NCBI GenBank assembly: GCA_023442905.1 | Contig: JAEZWY010000144.1 | Location: 1 to 12,966, forward strand | DNA: 12,966 bases | Direction of reading: 5' to 3' | DNA from: Bacillota bacterium | GTDB lineage: Bacteria > Bacillota > Bacilli > Lactobacillales > Aerococcaceae | Part shown: positions 5,559 to 12,873 of the stretch, one piece after another | Layout: each line of letters starts with the position of its first letter | Position numbering within the stretch: position 1 is the stretch's first letter | The notes under the pieces: model-generated | Database searches by the model: none | What the model was told of the DNA's origin: nothing | Seen by the model: only the letters and a program-made list of their open reading frames with translations | Made by a program: the position numbers and the translations under genes

Positions 5559-7364
5559 ATGAGAAGTGAATATCCTCGTCCGCAATTTGTCAGAAAAGAT
5601 TGGCAAAATTTAAATGGAGAGTGGGCATTTGCATTTGATGATAAGGATATGGGAAAAAGAGATCAATGGTTTATTAAACCAGAAGTCTTTGATAAAAAAA
5701 TTCAGGTTCCTTTTGTCTATCAAACTAAATTAAGTGGAATTAACAGTCAAGAAATTCATGATATTGTTTGGTATCAAAAGCAATTCAATTGGACGGAAAA
5801 TCCAAACAAGCGGTGCTTACTCCATTTTGGGGCAGTAGATTATCAAGCAGAAGTATATGTGAATGGTCTTTTAGCAGGAACACATACTGGTGGACACACT
5901 CCGTTTTCACTTGATATTAGTCAATTAGTAAAAGAAAACGATAATATCTTGACTGTACGAGTACAAGACTTTCATGATAGTGAAGAGATTCCTCGTGGGA
6001 AACAATTCTGGAAACCAGAATCTTCAAGCATATGGTACACCAATACTACCGGTATCTGGCAGACAGTATGGCTAGAGCCGGTTGAAGAGTTCTTTATAAA
6101 AAACGTAAAGTTCACACCTAATATTGATAACGGAACAGTAGATATTGCTATAAAAATCAATAAGTTAGCAGCAAATCAATATATTAGGTATTCTATTTCA
6201 TTCAAGGGCGAGTTACTAGTTGAGGATGTTATTAAAGTTGCCACTCAAGAAATCATTCGAACAGTGGATATATATGATAAAACAATTTTCCGCAGCAACT
6301 TTCATGGTGATGGCTGGACTTGGTCTCCTCGTACCCCTAACTTATTTGATGTAGAGTTAGAGCTGGAAGATCAACAAAAAGGTATTCTAGACCATGTATC
6401 TTCTTATTTTGGAATGCGCAAAGTCCATACGGAGAACGGGATGGTTTTTTTAAACAATCAACCATTTTATCAAAAGCTGGTATTAGATCAAGGGTATTGG
6501 CCAGATGGGCTATTGACAGCGCCAACAGATGAAGACTTTAAAAAAGATATTCAATTAGCCAAGGATATGGGATTTAATGGCTGCCGTAAGCATCAAAAGA
6601 TAGAAGATCCACGCTTCTTATATTGGGCAGATCAGATGGGTTATATCGTATGGGGAGAATGCGCATCAACGATATCTTATTCTCCTGATGCAGTGACGAA
6701 TCTAACAAACGAATGGTTTGAAATAATAGAGAGGGATTATAACCATCCATCCATCATCACTTGGGTACCGTTAAATGAAAGTTGGGGCGTACCTGAAATT
6801 CATAGTAATAAACAACAACAAAGCTTTTCACAAGGAATCTACTATATGTTACATGCCTTGGATCGAACTCGGCTAGTTATATCTAATGATGGTTGGGAAA
6901 TGACTGAAACTGATATCTGTGCTATTCATAACTATTCACATGGACAAAAAAATGAGATTAATAAATATAATCATTTCAGAAAGACGTTAAAAAATGTAGA
7001 AGGCCTAGTTCATATGCCACCTGGAAAATGGGCAATTTTTGCAGAAGGATTTGAATATAAAGGGCAGCCAATTCTTTTGACAGAATTTGGTGGTATTGGA
7101 TACAAAGTGAATGGTCAAGTTGGATGGGGATACACTACTGTTGAAAATGATGATCAATATTTAGAAGACTATAAACGTATAATGGATGCGATTTATGATT
7201 CAGAAGCTCTCTGGGGCTACTGCTATACCCAGCTTACTGATGTGGAACAAGAAATCAATGGGATTCTAACATATGATCGTCAGCCAAAAGTCGATTTAGA
7301 AAAAATCAAAGAAATCAATGAACAGTATTTCCCTGAACGTATCAATCTAAGAGGACAATGGTAA
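5559..7364 (+). CDS. glycoside hydrolase family 2 enzyme, copy 1 (beta-glycosidase)
   Basis: A 601-residue retaining beta-glycosidase expected in the cytoplasm (no signal peptide). The N-terminal sugar-binding domain begins YPRPQFVRKDWQNLNGEW and includes NTTGIWQTVWLEPV (about 162-175). A central immunoglobulin-like domain follows (about 178-292), then the TIM-barrel from about residue 295. The acid/base is Glu407 in NHPSIITWVPLNESWG, with the family's Asn-Glu pair. The nucleophile is Glu509 in ILLTEFGG. The conserved C-terminal block is GYCYTQLTDVEQEINGI. It is much shorter than LacZ and lacks the small C-terminal domain. ATG 5559 is chosen because AGAGAGG lies 8 nt upstream and the paralogue starts at the same point; an upstream TTG at 5535 has less support. 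It lies 66 nt after the small membrane gene. Its activity could be beta-galactosidase, glucuronidase, mannosidase or other; the sequence does not decide. Confidence 0.92.
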   Translation: MRSEYPRPQFVRKDWQNLNGEWAFAFDDKDMGKRDQWFIKPEVFDKKIQVPFVYQTKLSGINSQEIHDIVWYQKQFNWTENPNKRCLLHFGAVDYQAEVYVNGLLAGTHTGGHTPFSLDISQLVKENDNILTVRVQDFHDSEEIPRGKQFWKPESSSIWYTNTTGIWQTVWLEPVEEFFIKNVKFTPNIDNGTVDIAIKINKLAANQYIRYSISFKGELLVEDVIKVATQEIIRTVDIYDKTIFRSNFHGDGWTWSPRTPNLFDVELELEDQQKGILDHVSSYFGMRKVHTENGMVFLNNQPFYQKLVLDQGYWPDGLLTAPTDEDFKKDIQLAKDMGFNGCRKHQKIEDPRFLYWADQMGYIVWGECASTISYSPDAVTNLTNEWFEIIERDYNHPSIITWVPLNESWGVPEIHSNKQQQSFSQGIYYMLHALDRTRLVISNDGWEMTETDICAIHNYSHGQKNEINKYNHFRKTLKNVEGLVHMPPGKWAIFAEGFEYKGQPILLTEFGGIGYKVNGQVGWGYTTVENDDQYLEDYKRIMDAIYDSEALWGYCYTQLTDVEQEINGILTYDRQPKVDLEKIKEINEQYFPERINLRGQW

Positions 7365-7627
7365 ATATCAACTATACCAAAGTGATAAAATTACTCAGTT
7401 CATTTTTATGATTAAGCCATTTAGTGTTCTTACAGAGATTTAACTATATCCAGAAGTCGACACTAAACAGCAGATTTTGAAGGTAGGCATGAAATTTACC
7501 GATAATAATAAAAATTGTGATTGTATAATCTTATCTTTAATAATAATGGAAAATTTTTATTGGTATATCATCATTTTATAACACAACAGCTAGACATAAT
7601 CAGCAAATTTAAGGAGAAAATAGACAT
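7365..7627 (+). other. 263-base gap between the two hydrolase genes
   Basis: No gene is supported here. It contains TATAAT at 7524-7529, but no convincing -35 box lies 16-18 nt upstream, so separate transcription of the second hydrolase is possible but unproven. No clear terminator or cre site is seen. AAGGAG at 7611-7616 is the ribosome site of the following gene. This gap is the largest inside the cluster, apart from the divergent control region. Confidence 0.4.
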
Positions 7628-9397
7628 ATGGAAATAGAAAGAAAATCGCACCCCCGACCACAATTTATCCGCAAAAATTGGCGTTTGCTTAATGGGACGT
7701 GGGATTTTAGATTTGATGATGATAATAATGGATTAATTAAAGATTGGTCTAAGGGATTTAAAGCAGAAACAACTATTAATGTGCCATTTACTTATGAAAC
7801 CAAGGCTAGCGGAATACACAGAGAAGAACCGCATTCTGTGGTATGGTACCAAAAATGTTTTGAGTCTGACGAAGATAAAAAACTATTGACTTTGTATTTT
7901 GAAGGCGTTGATTATAATTCTTCTGTATGGGTGAACGATACCCTAGTAGGAACTCATCAAGGTGCATATGAGCGGTTTTCTTTCGATATTTCGTCCTTAG
8001 TGGTTAAAGGAGAGAATAGGATTGTTTTAAGAGTAGAAGACTCACTTGATTGTGAACAGCCTCGAGGAAAACAGAGATGGAAAAAAGACAATTTTGGTTG
8101 TTGGTATATTCAAAATACAGGAATTTGGAAATCAGTTTGGCTTGAAGAAAAGATATCTCCAATTTCATTAGAAATGGTGAAAATTACCCCTAATCTGGAT
8201 GAAGATCAAGTGGTATTTCAGCCAAATGTGAATGCACCAATCAAGTTTAGTGAGGATTTGATTTTTGAAGCAATTATTACTTTTGAAGAAGAACTGATTA
8301 GTAAAGTTCAAGGTAGTTTGCATCAGAAAATGCAGAGATTTACTTTGGATACTCGTTCTAAAGAAGATCCTAATTGGGGTACTAAAGTTTGGTGTCCCAA
8401 TGATCCCAATTTATATAATGTAACTTTTCGGTTATATAATTCAGATAAGCAACTTTTAGATGAAGTATCTAGTTATTTTGGAATGCGAAAAATTCATATA
8501 AAAAATGGTCAAATCTTATTAAACAATACGACATTATACCAACGATTAATTTTGGATCAAGGCTATTGGCCAGAATCATCTATTACACCGCCTTCTGTTG
8601 AAGCAATGGAGTTAGATTTATCTCGCATAAAGGATTTAGGTTATAACGGATTACGAAAACACCAGAAGATAGAAGATGAACGATTCTTGTACCTATGCGA
8701 TAAAATGGGGATGTTGGTGTGGAGTGAGATGCCTTCAACCTATGTTTTCAATGATATCGCTGTAGAAAATTTTGCTTCTGAATGGCAAGCAATCATTAAG
8801 CAATACTACAACCATCCAAGTATTATTACGTGGGTACCCTTCAATGAATCATGGGGAATTAAAGATATTGCTCATAGTAAAGAGCAGCAAGCTTTTACTG
8901 AAATGATTTATTATTTGACAAAAGCATATGACCCAGAACGACCAGTTATTACAAATGACGGTTGGGTGCATACTATTTCTGATATTTTAACATTACATGA
9001 TTATGAAGAATATGGAGAGATGCTTGCAACTCGTTATGCTGATAAAGAGGCGATTGTTAATAACAAAATTCAATTTAATAATGATTTTTTTGCCTTTGCA
9101 AATGGATACACATATAAAAATCAACCGGTAATAATTTCAGAATTTGGCGGGATTGCATTTTCAACTGCAAAAGAAAGTGAATGGGGGTATGGCCATCAAG
9201 TAGTATCAAATGAAGAATTTATGACTCGCTTTGATAAGGTGCACAAGGCTATTCAAGATTTACCATATGTAGTGGGATATTGTTATACACAACTGACAGA
9301 CGTAGAACAAGAGGTCAATGGATTACTTGATTTAAACCGCCAACCCAAAATCGAGGTTTCCCAAATTGCTGAGATTAATGCACGCCGTTTGAAGTAA
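7628..9397 (+). CDS. glycoside hydrolase family 2 enzyme, copy 2 (paralogue)
   Basis: A 589-residue cytoplasmic GH2 enzyme clearly paralogous to the upstream one over its whole length (shared HPRPQF/YPRPQF opening, SSYFGMRK, LDQGYWP, RKHQKIED, NHPSIITWVP, CYTQLTDVEQE). The catalytic acid/base is Glu407 in WVPFNESWG and the nucleophile Glu505 in VIISEFGG, so it should be active. The copies differ in barrel loops likely to shape the active site: copy 1 has GECASTISYSPDAV where this one has SEMPSTYVFNDIAV, and the segments before and after the nucleophile diverge strongly. This suggests different aglycone or sugar preference. The ATG is supported by AAGGAG 11 nt upstream and alignment with copy 1. 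It is probably the last gene of the catabolic cluster. Confidence 0.92.
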   Translation: MEIERKSHPRPQFIRKNWRLLNGTWDFRFDDDNNGLIKDWSKGFKAETTINVPFTYETKASGIHREEPHSVVWYQKCFESDEDKKLLTLYFEGVDYNSSVWVNDTLVGTHQGAYERFSFDISSLVVKGENRIVLRVEDSLDCEQPRGKQRWKKDNFGCWYIQNTGIWKSVWLEEKISPISLEMVKITPNLDEDQVVFQPNVNAPIKFSEDLIFEAIITFEEELISKVQGSLHQKMQRFTLDTRSKEDPNWGTKVWCPNDPNLYNVTFRLYNSDKQLLDEVSSYFGMRKIHIKNGQILLNNTTLYQRLILDQGYWPESSITPPSVEAMELDLSRIKDLGYNGLRKHQKIEDERFLYLCDKMGMLVWSEMPSTYVFNDIAVENFASEWQAIIKQYYNHPSIITWVPFNESWGIKDIAHSKEQQAFTEMIYYLTKAYDPERPVITNDGWVHTISDILTLHDYEEYGEMLATRYADKEAIVNNKIQFNNDFFAFANGYTYKNQPVIISEFGGIAFSTAKESEWGYGHQVVSNEEFMTRFDKVHKAIQDLPYVVGYCYTQLTDVEQEVNGLLDLNRQPKIEVSQIAEINARRLK

Positions 9398-9494
9398 ACT
9401 GAATAATAACAGAAAGTAATATGAAGCAGAAATCAACAATTTTTATCTGATTTTATTAATGAGTGAGCACTTTGAAGATGCTAAAAGTATCTGA

Positions 9495-9525
9495 AATAAA
9501 AAACTACCCGCTATATAGGGGATAG
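9495..9525 (-). terminator. orphan terminator on the minus strand
   Basis: On the minus strand CTATCCC (9525-9519) pairs with GGGTAG (9509-9504) around a CTATATAG-type loop, with one bulge. TTTTTT and ATTT follow directly. No intact minus-strand gene precedes it, so it would be the leftover end of a lost gene. Confidence 0.35.
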
Positions 9526-9648
9526 ATCTATGGCTGTATCCTCAAAGATTTTATTTCTGATGTACAATATACTATAAGTTTCTCTCTTACATCTTTCAGG
9601 GTGAATAAGCTTGCGAATTCATGGGTGTTTGATAAGATACCAAACCTT

Positions 9649-9672
9649 CCCGACCCTATTCTATAGGTCGGG
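9649..9672 (+). terminator. GC-rich hairpin downstream of the hydrolase genes
   Basis: CCCGAC (9649-9654) pairs with GTCGGG (9667-9672), with an inner CTAT/ATAG stem, one bulged C and a 3-nt loop. The following TTATTTG is only partly T-rich. This is the first compact, stable hairpin on the + strand after the second hydrolase and may end the operon transcript, 250 nt beyond the stop codon. Confidence 0.4.
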
Positions 9673-9756
9673 TTATTTGACGTACAGGTACTATCCTATG
9701 GGGCGCTTACCAATTCTTTAAACTTCCTCAACAATAAACTTTTTTCCCCTGTTCGC

Positions 9757-9789
9757 TTGACAAGAAACAACCGTTTTCATGAGAATATA
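9757..9789 (+). promoter_or_regulatory. possible promoter with a cre-like element
   Basis: TTGACA at 9757-9762 is followed by an imperfect cre-like 15-mer (9766-9780, minus-strand reading ATGAAAACGGTTGTT), which departs from consensus at its last two bases. No good -10 box lies 16-18 nt downstream; GAGAAT and AATATA are the nearest. The arrangement echoes the importer promoter at 1644-1670. It points toward the hairpin-rich region at 9815-9910 rather than to a gene. Confidence 0.2.
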
Positions 9790-9810
9790 GCCAGATAATT
9801 TAAATCAAAT

Positions 9811-9857
9811 AAAAAAGGCACCTTGCAGTTCCGTCGGTAGCGAAACTACAAGGCCTT
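9811..9857 (-). terminator. terminator-like hairpin on the minus strand
   Basis: On the minus strand AAGGCCTTGTAGTTTCG pairs imperfectly with CGGAACTGCAAGGTGCCTT (matching AAGGC/GCCTT, CTTG/CAAG and AGTT/AACT). A run of six T (9816-9811) and then ATTT follow. It has the form of a rho-independent terminator for a minus-strand transcript, but no minus-strand gene is seen upstream of it. It could also be part of a structured RNA read from the + strand. Confidence 0.45.
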
Positions 9858-9910
9858 GATAAGTCAAATCAGCTGACCATCAAGTTGCCATAGTTAGTGC
9901 AAGCACTAAC
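9855..9910. repeat. two further adjacent hairpins
   Basis: CTTGAT-AA-GTCA (9855-9866) pairs with TGAC-C-ATCAAG (9874-9884) around a 7-nt loop. GTTAGTGC (9893-9900) and GCACTAAC (9903-9910) form an 8-bp inverted repeat with only AA between. The first stem overlaps the 3' arm of the 9811-9857 hairpin by a few bases, so the two structures could compete. Confidence 0.4.
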
Positions 9911-10018
9911 CTTGTTTATTGTACCTAATTTTTTACTGGATTTCCACCGGTTTACTGGAATTTTTTGATCAAGTTAGGTCGATTTTTAGGGAATTGTTGC
10001 TCGTTTATTTGCTATGTC

Positions 10019-10055
10019 AGAGGTATTGGACAGTTGTCTGGTACCTCTTTTTTTA
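10019..10055 (+). terminator. rho-independent terminator upstream of the IS66 element
   Basis: AGAGGTA (10019-10025) pairs with TACCTCT (10042-10048), with an inner GACA/TGTC stem. An unbroken T-run followed by ATTTTATTT continues the site. It lies 20 nt outside the left end of the IS66 element and belongs to whatever was transcribed before the insertion. Confidence 0.6.
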
Positions 10056-10075
10056 TTTTATTTGGCTGTCAGAAA

Positions 10076-10095
10076 GTAAGCCCGATGAAATTAAC
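10076..10095 (+). repeat. left terminal inverted repeat of the IS66 element
   Basis: It matches the inverted right end at 16 of 20 positions, with the outer nine bases (GTAAGCCCG) identical. Confidence 0.7.
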
Positions 10096-10162
10096 CGCAT
10101 AGAAAGCCGGAAATTCTTCCTGTATGATAAGACTATCTTAATCAGAAGGAGGAATTTTTGTT

Positions 10163-10366
10163 ATGCCAAAACAACCCCATCACACCATCGTCCCCGTCTC
10201 ACTCATAAATGAAATAAGCCAACATACTGTCTCGCCTGCTCCATCATCTCCGATGAAACTTGCTGCGAAAATCCAATGCAAGAAGCAAGAAGTTCGAATT
10301 TATAACGGGATTGACAAATATATTCTCTATGCTCTGTTAAAGGAGTTGAAGTCACATGATTCTTGA
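10163..10366 (+). CDS. tnpA: IS66 accessory protein TnpA (short form)
   Basis: A 67-residue protein, first gene of the IS66 element. The C-terminal segment VRIYNGIDKYILYALLKEL is typical of the TnpA/Orf1 proteins of Firmicutes IS66 elements, where a nucleic-acid-binding-like tail ends in a short helix. It is shorter than the 110-130 residues of proteobacterial versions, which seems normal for this subgroup. AGAAGGAGG about 11 nt upstream supports the ATG. It overlaps tnpB by 11 bases, consistent with coupled translation. Its precise role in transposition is not known to me. Confidence 0.7.
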   Translation: MPKQPHHTIVPVSLINEISQHTVSPAPSSPMKLAAKIQCKKQEVRIYNGIDKYILYALLKELKSHDS

Positions 10367-10715
10367 CTACACTAAAATAAACCACCTCTACCTTGTTTGT
10401 GGACATACAGATATGCGTAAAGGAATTGATGGCTTAGCCGCCGTAATTCAAAACCAATTTGAATTAGATATCTATCAAGAGGCCTCATTATTTCTTTTTT
10501 GTGGTAGACGTGCCGATCGGTATAAAGCACTGTTTTGGAATCAAGATGGATTCACATTGCTTTATAAACGAATCGATTCAGGAAAATTACAATGGCCACG
10601 AAATGAATTGGAGGTCAAAAAATTGACGCAACGTGAGTTGCGTTGGCTATTAGAAGGGTTAAAAATTGAGCAGCCAAGGGCTATCACAAACGCACGAACT
10701 GGTGGTTCATTCTAA
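10356..10715 (+). CDS. tnpB: IS66 accessory protein TnpB (Orf2)
   Basis: A 119-residue protein of the IS66 Orf2 family, full length (usual 115-120). Family hallmarks are HTDMRKGIDGLAAVIQ near the start, FLFCGRRADRYKALFWNQDGF in the middle and KLQWPRNE near the C-terminus. It starts with an ATG overlapping the end of tnpA, with AAAGGAG about 10 nt upstream. TnpB is required with TnpA and TnpC for efficient transposition in studied IS66 elements. This copy appears intact although its partner tnpC is broken. Confidence 0.92.
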   Translation: MILDYTKINHLYLVCGHTDMRKGIDGLAAVIQNQFELDIYQEASLFLFCGRRADRYKALFWNQDGFTLLYKRIDSGKLQWPRNELEVKKLTQRELRWLLEGLKIEQPRAITNARTGGSF

Positions 10716-10802
10716 TAACCCCCTCGATAAAATTAGTTCGTGACCATTCAGGTCTCATTTGATAAACTAGAAGAAACAAAGCGATAAGAATGGACTGAGC
10801 AG

Positions 10803-11882
10803 ATGGCGACAAATACCGAATTAGAAGAACAAAATGCTGAATTACTGGCGAGACTAGATCAACTACTTGAGCAAAATATGGAACTGTCCAATCAGGTCGC
10901 CAACTTAACAAAAATGTTATTCGGGTCTCGTAGTGAAAAAACGCGCTATTCTCAGGAAGAGATTCCTCAGAACCAAACGTCTTTATTTGATGAGCCATCC
11001 GATTTTTTCGGCCAACCAGAAAAGGAAGAAGGTGAAATTAGCCGTATAACCGTTATCTCCACGCACACTCGCAAGCATCGCGTCCCTGGGTGGAAAGAAA
11101 AACAGTTGGAAAATCTCCCCACTGAAGAATATCATCACCGCCTCGAAGAACCAGTTTATTTGTGTTGCTACGGCGAGATGAAAGAACTTGGTACCAAGGA
11201 GTTCCTTGGAAACTGGCAGGGATTGATTTTGTGTGACGGCTATTCGGTCTATCGGCAGTTGCCCGGTATCAAGTTCGCCCATTGTTGGGCACATGCTCGA
11301 CGAAAATGGGTCGAAGCCTTAGAATTAGGTGGGAAAGCTTCGAGTCCAGCGGTTCGCTTGGGTAAAATGGTGTGTGATGCGCTTTTTCGTATGGAACGGG
11401 ATTGGCAAGAAATGCCAATTATGGCACGAGATCAATTGCGTCAAAAATTTGCGAGACCACTGTTGGAAGACTTTTATCGTTGGTTGGAGACGCAATTCGC
11501 TGCGCCAAAATCTGCCTTGGACAAAGCGATCACCTATTGCTTGAATCAAAAAGCCGGCCTGTTGAAGTTTCTGGAAGTTCCTGCGTTGCCGATTCATAAT
11601 AACGGTGCAGAGAATGCAATTCGTCCGCTAACATTGGGCAAAAAGAATTGGTTATTTTCTACAAGTGAAGCGGGTGGAAAAGCCAATGCCATCTATTTGA
11701 GCTTGGTGGAAACCTGTAAAGCAAATCACATCGATTTTCGCCAATATCTGGAAAAGCTATTAATTGAATTGACATAAGTCGATTTGATTCAGGAACCTGA
11801 GAAAATCAACGACTATCTCCCTTGGTCGTTGGCGATTATCGAAAGCTGCCAGCCAGCCAAAAATATGAAAAAAGCAGCCTGA
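10803..11882 (+). pseudogene. tnpC: IS66 transposase TnpC, internally deleted and with a premature stop
   Basis: The frame begins with the usual N-terminal coiled coil (residues about 5-38, TELEEQNAELLARLDQLLEQ) and MLFGSRSEK, reaches the zinc-finger approach (LCCYGEMKELGTK, 120-132), then jumps directly to EFLGNWQGLILCDGY. In complete TnpC proteins (about 500-530 residues) roughly 170-200 residues lie between, including the rest of the zinc finger and the first catalytic Asp (HADET motif). The second Asp (145, ILCDGY), CWAHARRK and the catalytic Glu (270, NNGAENAIRP) remain. A TAA at 11775-11777 stops translation after IELT. The same frame continues as VDLIQEPEKINDYLPW and on to TGA at 11880-11882, matching the expected LPW tail. 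It therefore has two lesions and should be inactive. It starts 87 nt after tnpB with only a weak ribosome site. Confidence 0.85.
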
Positions 11883-11930
11883 TTTCAAAAAAATGGATGA
11901 AATCAGGCTATTTGTCATGCTTTTTTTTAT
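11876..11930 (+). terminator. terminator at the right end of the IS66 element
   Basis: AGCCTGATTTCA (11876-11887) is the exact reverse complement of TGAAATCAGGCT (11898-11909), with a 10-nt loop. TTTGTCATGC and at least eight T follow. It overlaps the true stop of the tnpC frame and would end element transcription. Confidence 0.75.
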
Positions 11931-11944
11931 TTGGAGCTATCGGC

Positions 11945-11964
11945 GTCCATTTTAACGGGCTTAC
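11945..11964 (-). repeat. right terminal inverted repeat of the IS66 element
   Basis: Read inward on the minus strand it begins GTAAGCCCG and matches the left end at 16 of 20 positions. Confidence 0.7.
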
Positions 11965-12244
11965 GAATAGATGATGGCTATTTTCGAAAAAGTCTCTTAC
12001 TTTATTTCTATTGATCATCGGTAAAGTATCGTTAGTCAGTCACAAATAAAGTCAAACACTTGGAGCGGGTGACGAGTAGTGAATTTGATCAATTTAAAAA
12101 TATAGTAGTGTTTGAAAAGCTGCAGCGTGAAATTGAACAAGCAAAAATGAGTCAAGAGTCAGACCTGTTTAGGAGAAAGAGGAAGGTTATGGAAAATTAT
12201 TACTTTATCAATAGTGTGGATCCAGAGAGCCAAACGATGTGTAT
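11965..12244. other. unidentified remnant between IS66 and the oxidase pseudogene
   Basis: A + frame from 12060 (TTG) to 12248 could encode 62 residues with a charged helical middle (FEKLQREIEQAKMSQESDLFRRKRKV). It has no convincing ribosome site, and its end runs into the last bases of the opposite-strand pseudogene. I do not recognise it and treat it as a probable fragment of a lost gene. Nothing else is seen in this stretch. Confidence 0.3.
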
Positions 12245-12753
12245 TTAGGAAGTGGATGCATAAGTAATTGCTACGTCGATACCAATATACCAGGCACCAC
12301 CAGTACTATCTTTTTTAGCTGAAGCCATGCGGTTTTTCACTTTATCTACTCAGACTCTACCAAGTAAGTAGAAGATGTTTTCATGTTGGTCAGCTACTTT
12401 AGGGATAATTCTTGGCACACCACCTGGAGAAAGTAATATTTTATCGTAAATTTCTGTTGCTTCTTTATCGTTAGTGCTGTGTGTAGTAATTTCCTTAGTA
12501 TCAGGGTTGATAGTAATAATGCTTGTGTTCATGAAGATATCAACGCATTATTCTTTATATGCTGTTTCAATTGCATAGTGTAATTCATCTGAAGATTTTG
12601 AAATATCTTATAAATAGGATTGAATACCACATGATAAGAATGAAGCGATAGAATCAGTTCCGAGCACAAAAATTTCTGTATTGTGACTGCTTTTGGTAAG
12701 GGTTTGAAAGGCTTAGAAATCTACATGTGAAGTTCCTATTATGACGTATTCAT
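12245..12753 (-). pseudogene. NADH oxidase/peroxidase-type flavoprotein, decayed N-terminal fragment
   Basis: On the minus strand GGAGGT (12766-12761) precedes ATG at 12753. One base is then missing in codon 2, after which a single frame reads YVIIGTSHV (FAD-binding start), SIASFLSCGIQSYL with the redox-active Cys, ISKSSDELHYA, YDKILLSPGGVP, ENIFYLLGR and WYIGIDVA before ending at about 12256. This order matches the first 160-170 residues of the roughly 450-residue NADH oxidase / NADH peroxidase / CoA-disulfide reductase family of enterococci and relatives. In-frame stops fall after HVDF, after QSYL, after AYKE and after LGRV. At the first two sites related proteins have Glu, suggesting GAA to TAA changes. 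The rest of the gene is missing. The gene is dead. Which family member it was cannot be settled. Confidence 0.85.
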
Positions 12754-12873
12754 TCGTATTACCTCCATGTTTCCATATCTATCCAATCTAACTTAAATAT
12801 TATACTCTATGTTAGTTATATTGTATCTGACTTTGTGAAGAGAGTGTAAAATATTTTGTGTAAATAGAAAAAA

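Larger units (their letters stand above)
9398..10075. other. 678-base stretch without a supported gene, rich in hairpins
   Basis: All frames on both strands are short and show no recognisable family. The stretch holds several inverted repeats: an orphan minus-strand terminator near 9495-9525, a GC-rich hairpin at 9649-9672, three adjacent stems at 9815-9910, and a plus-strand terminator at 10019-10055 just before the IS66 element. Such a density of terminators with no genes suggests the ends of several deleted or degraded units, or a structured RNA. Confidence 0.5.
10076..11964 (+). mobile_element. IS66-family insertion sequence, internally deleted
   Basis: The element is about 1.9 kb and carries the typical tnpA-tnpB-tnpC order. 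It is bounded by imperfect inverted repeats beginning GTAAGCCCG (left end 10076, right end 11964), the GTAAG terminus being typical of this family. Full elements are about 2.5 kb. The shortfall matches a deletion inside tnpC. The 8 bases flanking each side (GTCAGAAA and GAATAGAT) do not match, so no target duplication is visible, which suggests later rearrangement or drift. Transposition would need a transposase supplied by another copy. Confidence 0.8.

Noticed and set aside
7495..7529. Promoter before the second hydrolase gene
   Set aside because: TATAAT is present, but the nearest -35-like TTTACC is 23 nt away, too far, and no better hexamer was found.
5559..9397. Naming the hydrolases LacZ, UidA or beta-mannosidase
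   Set aside because: The family and catalytic glutamates are clear, but the length and domain set differ from LacZ and I see no residue set that fixes the sugar specificity.
9919..10212. 97-codon + frame before and across the start of the IS66 element
   Set aside because: It passes through a terminator hairpin and the terminal repeat of the element and overlaps tnpA in another frame. It lacks a ribosome site.
10684..11597. Several open frames antisense to or alternative within tnpC
   Set aside because: They are shadows of the tnpC frame with no independent support.
12350..12532. Treating the 60-codon minus-strand frame as a real small gene
   Set aside because: It is the longest open piece of the oxidase pseudogene. 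Homology continues on both sides across in-frame stops.
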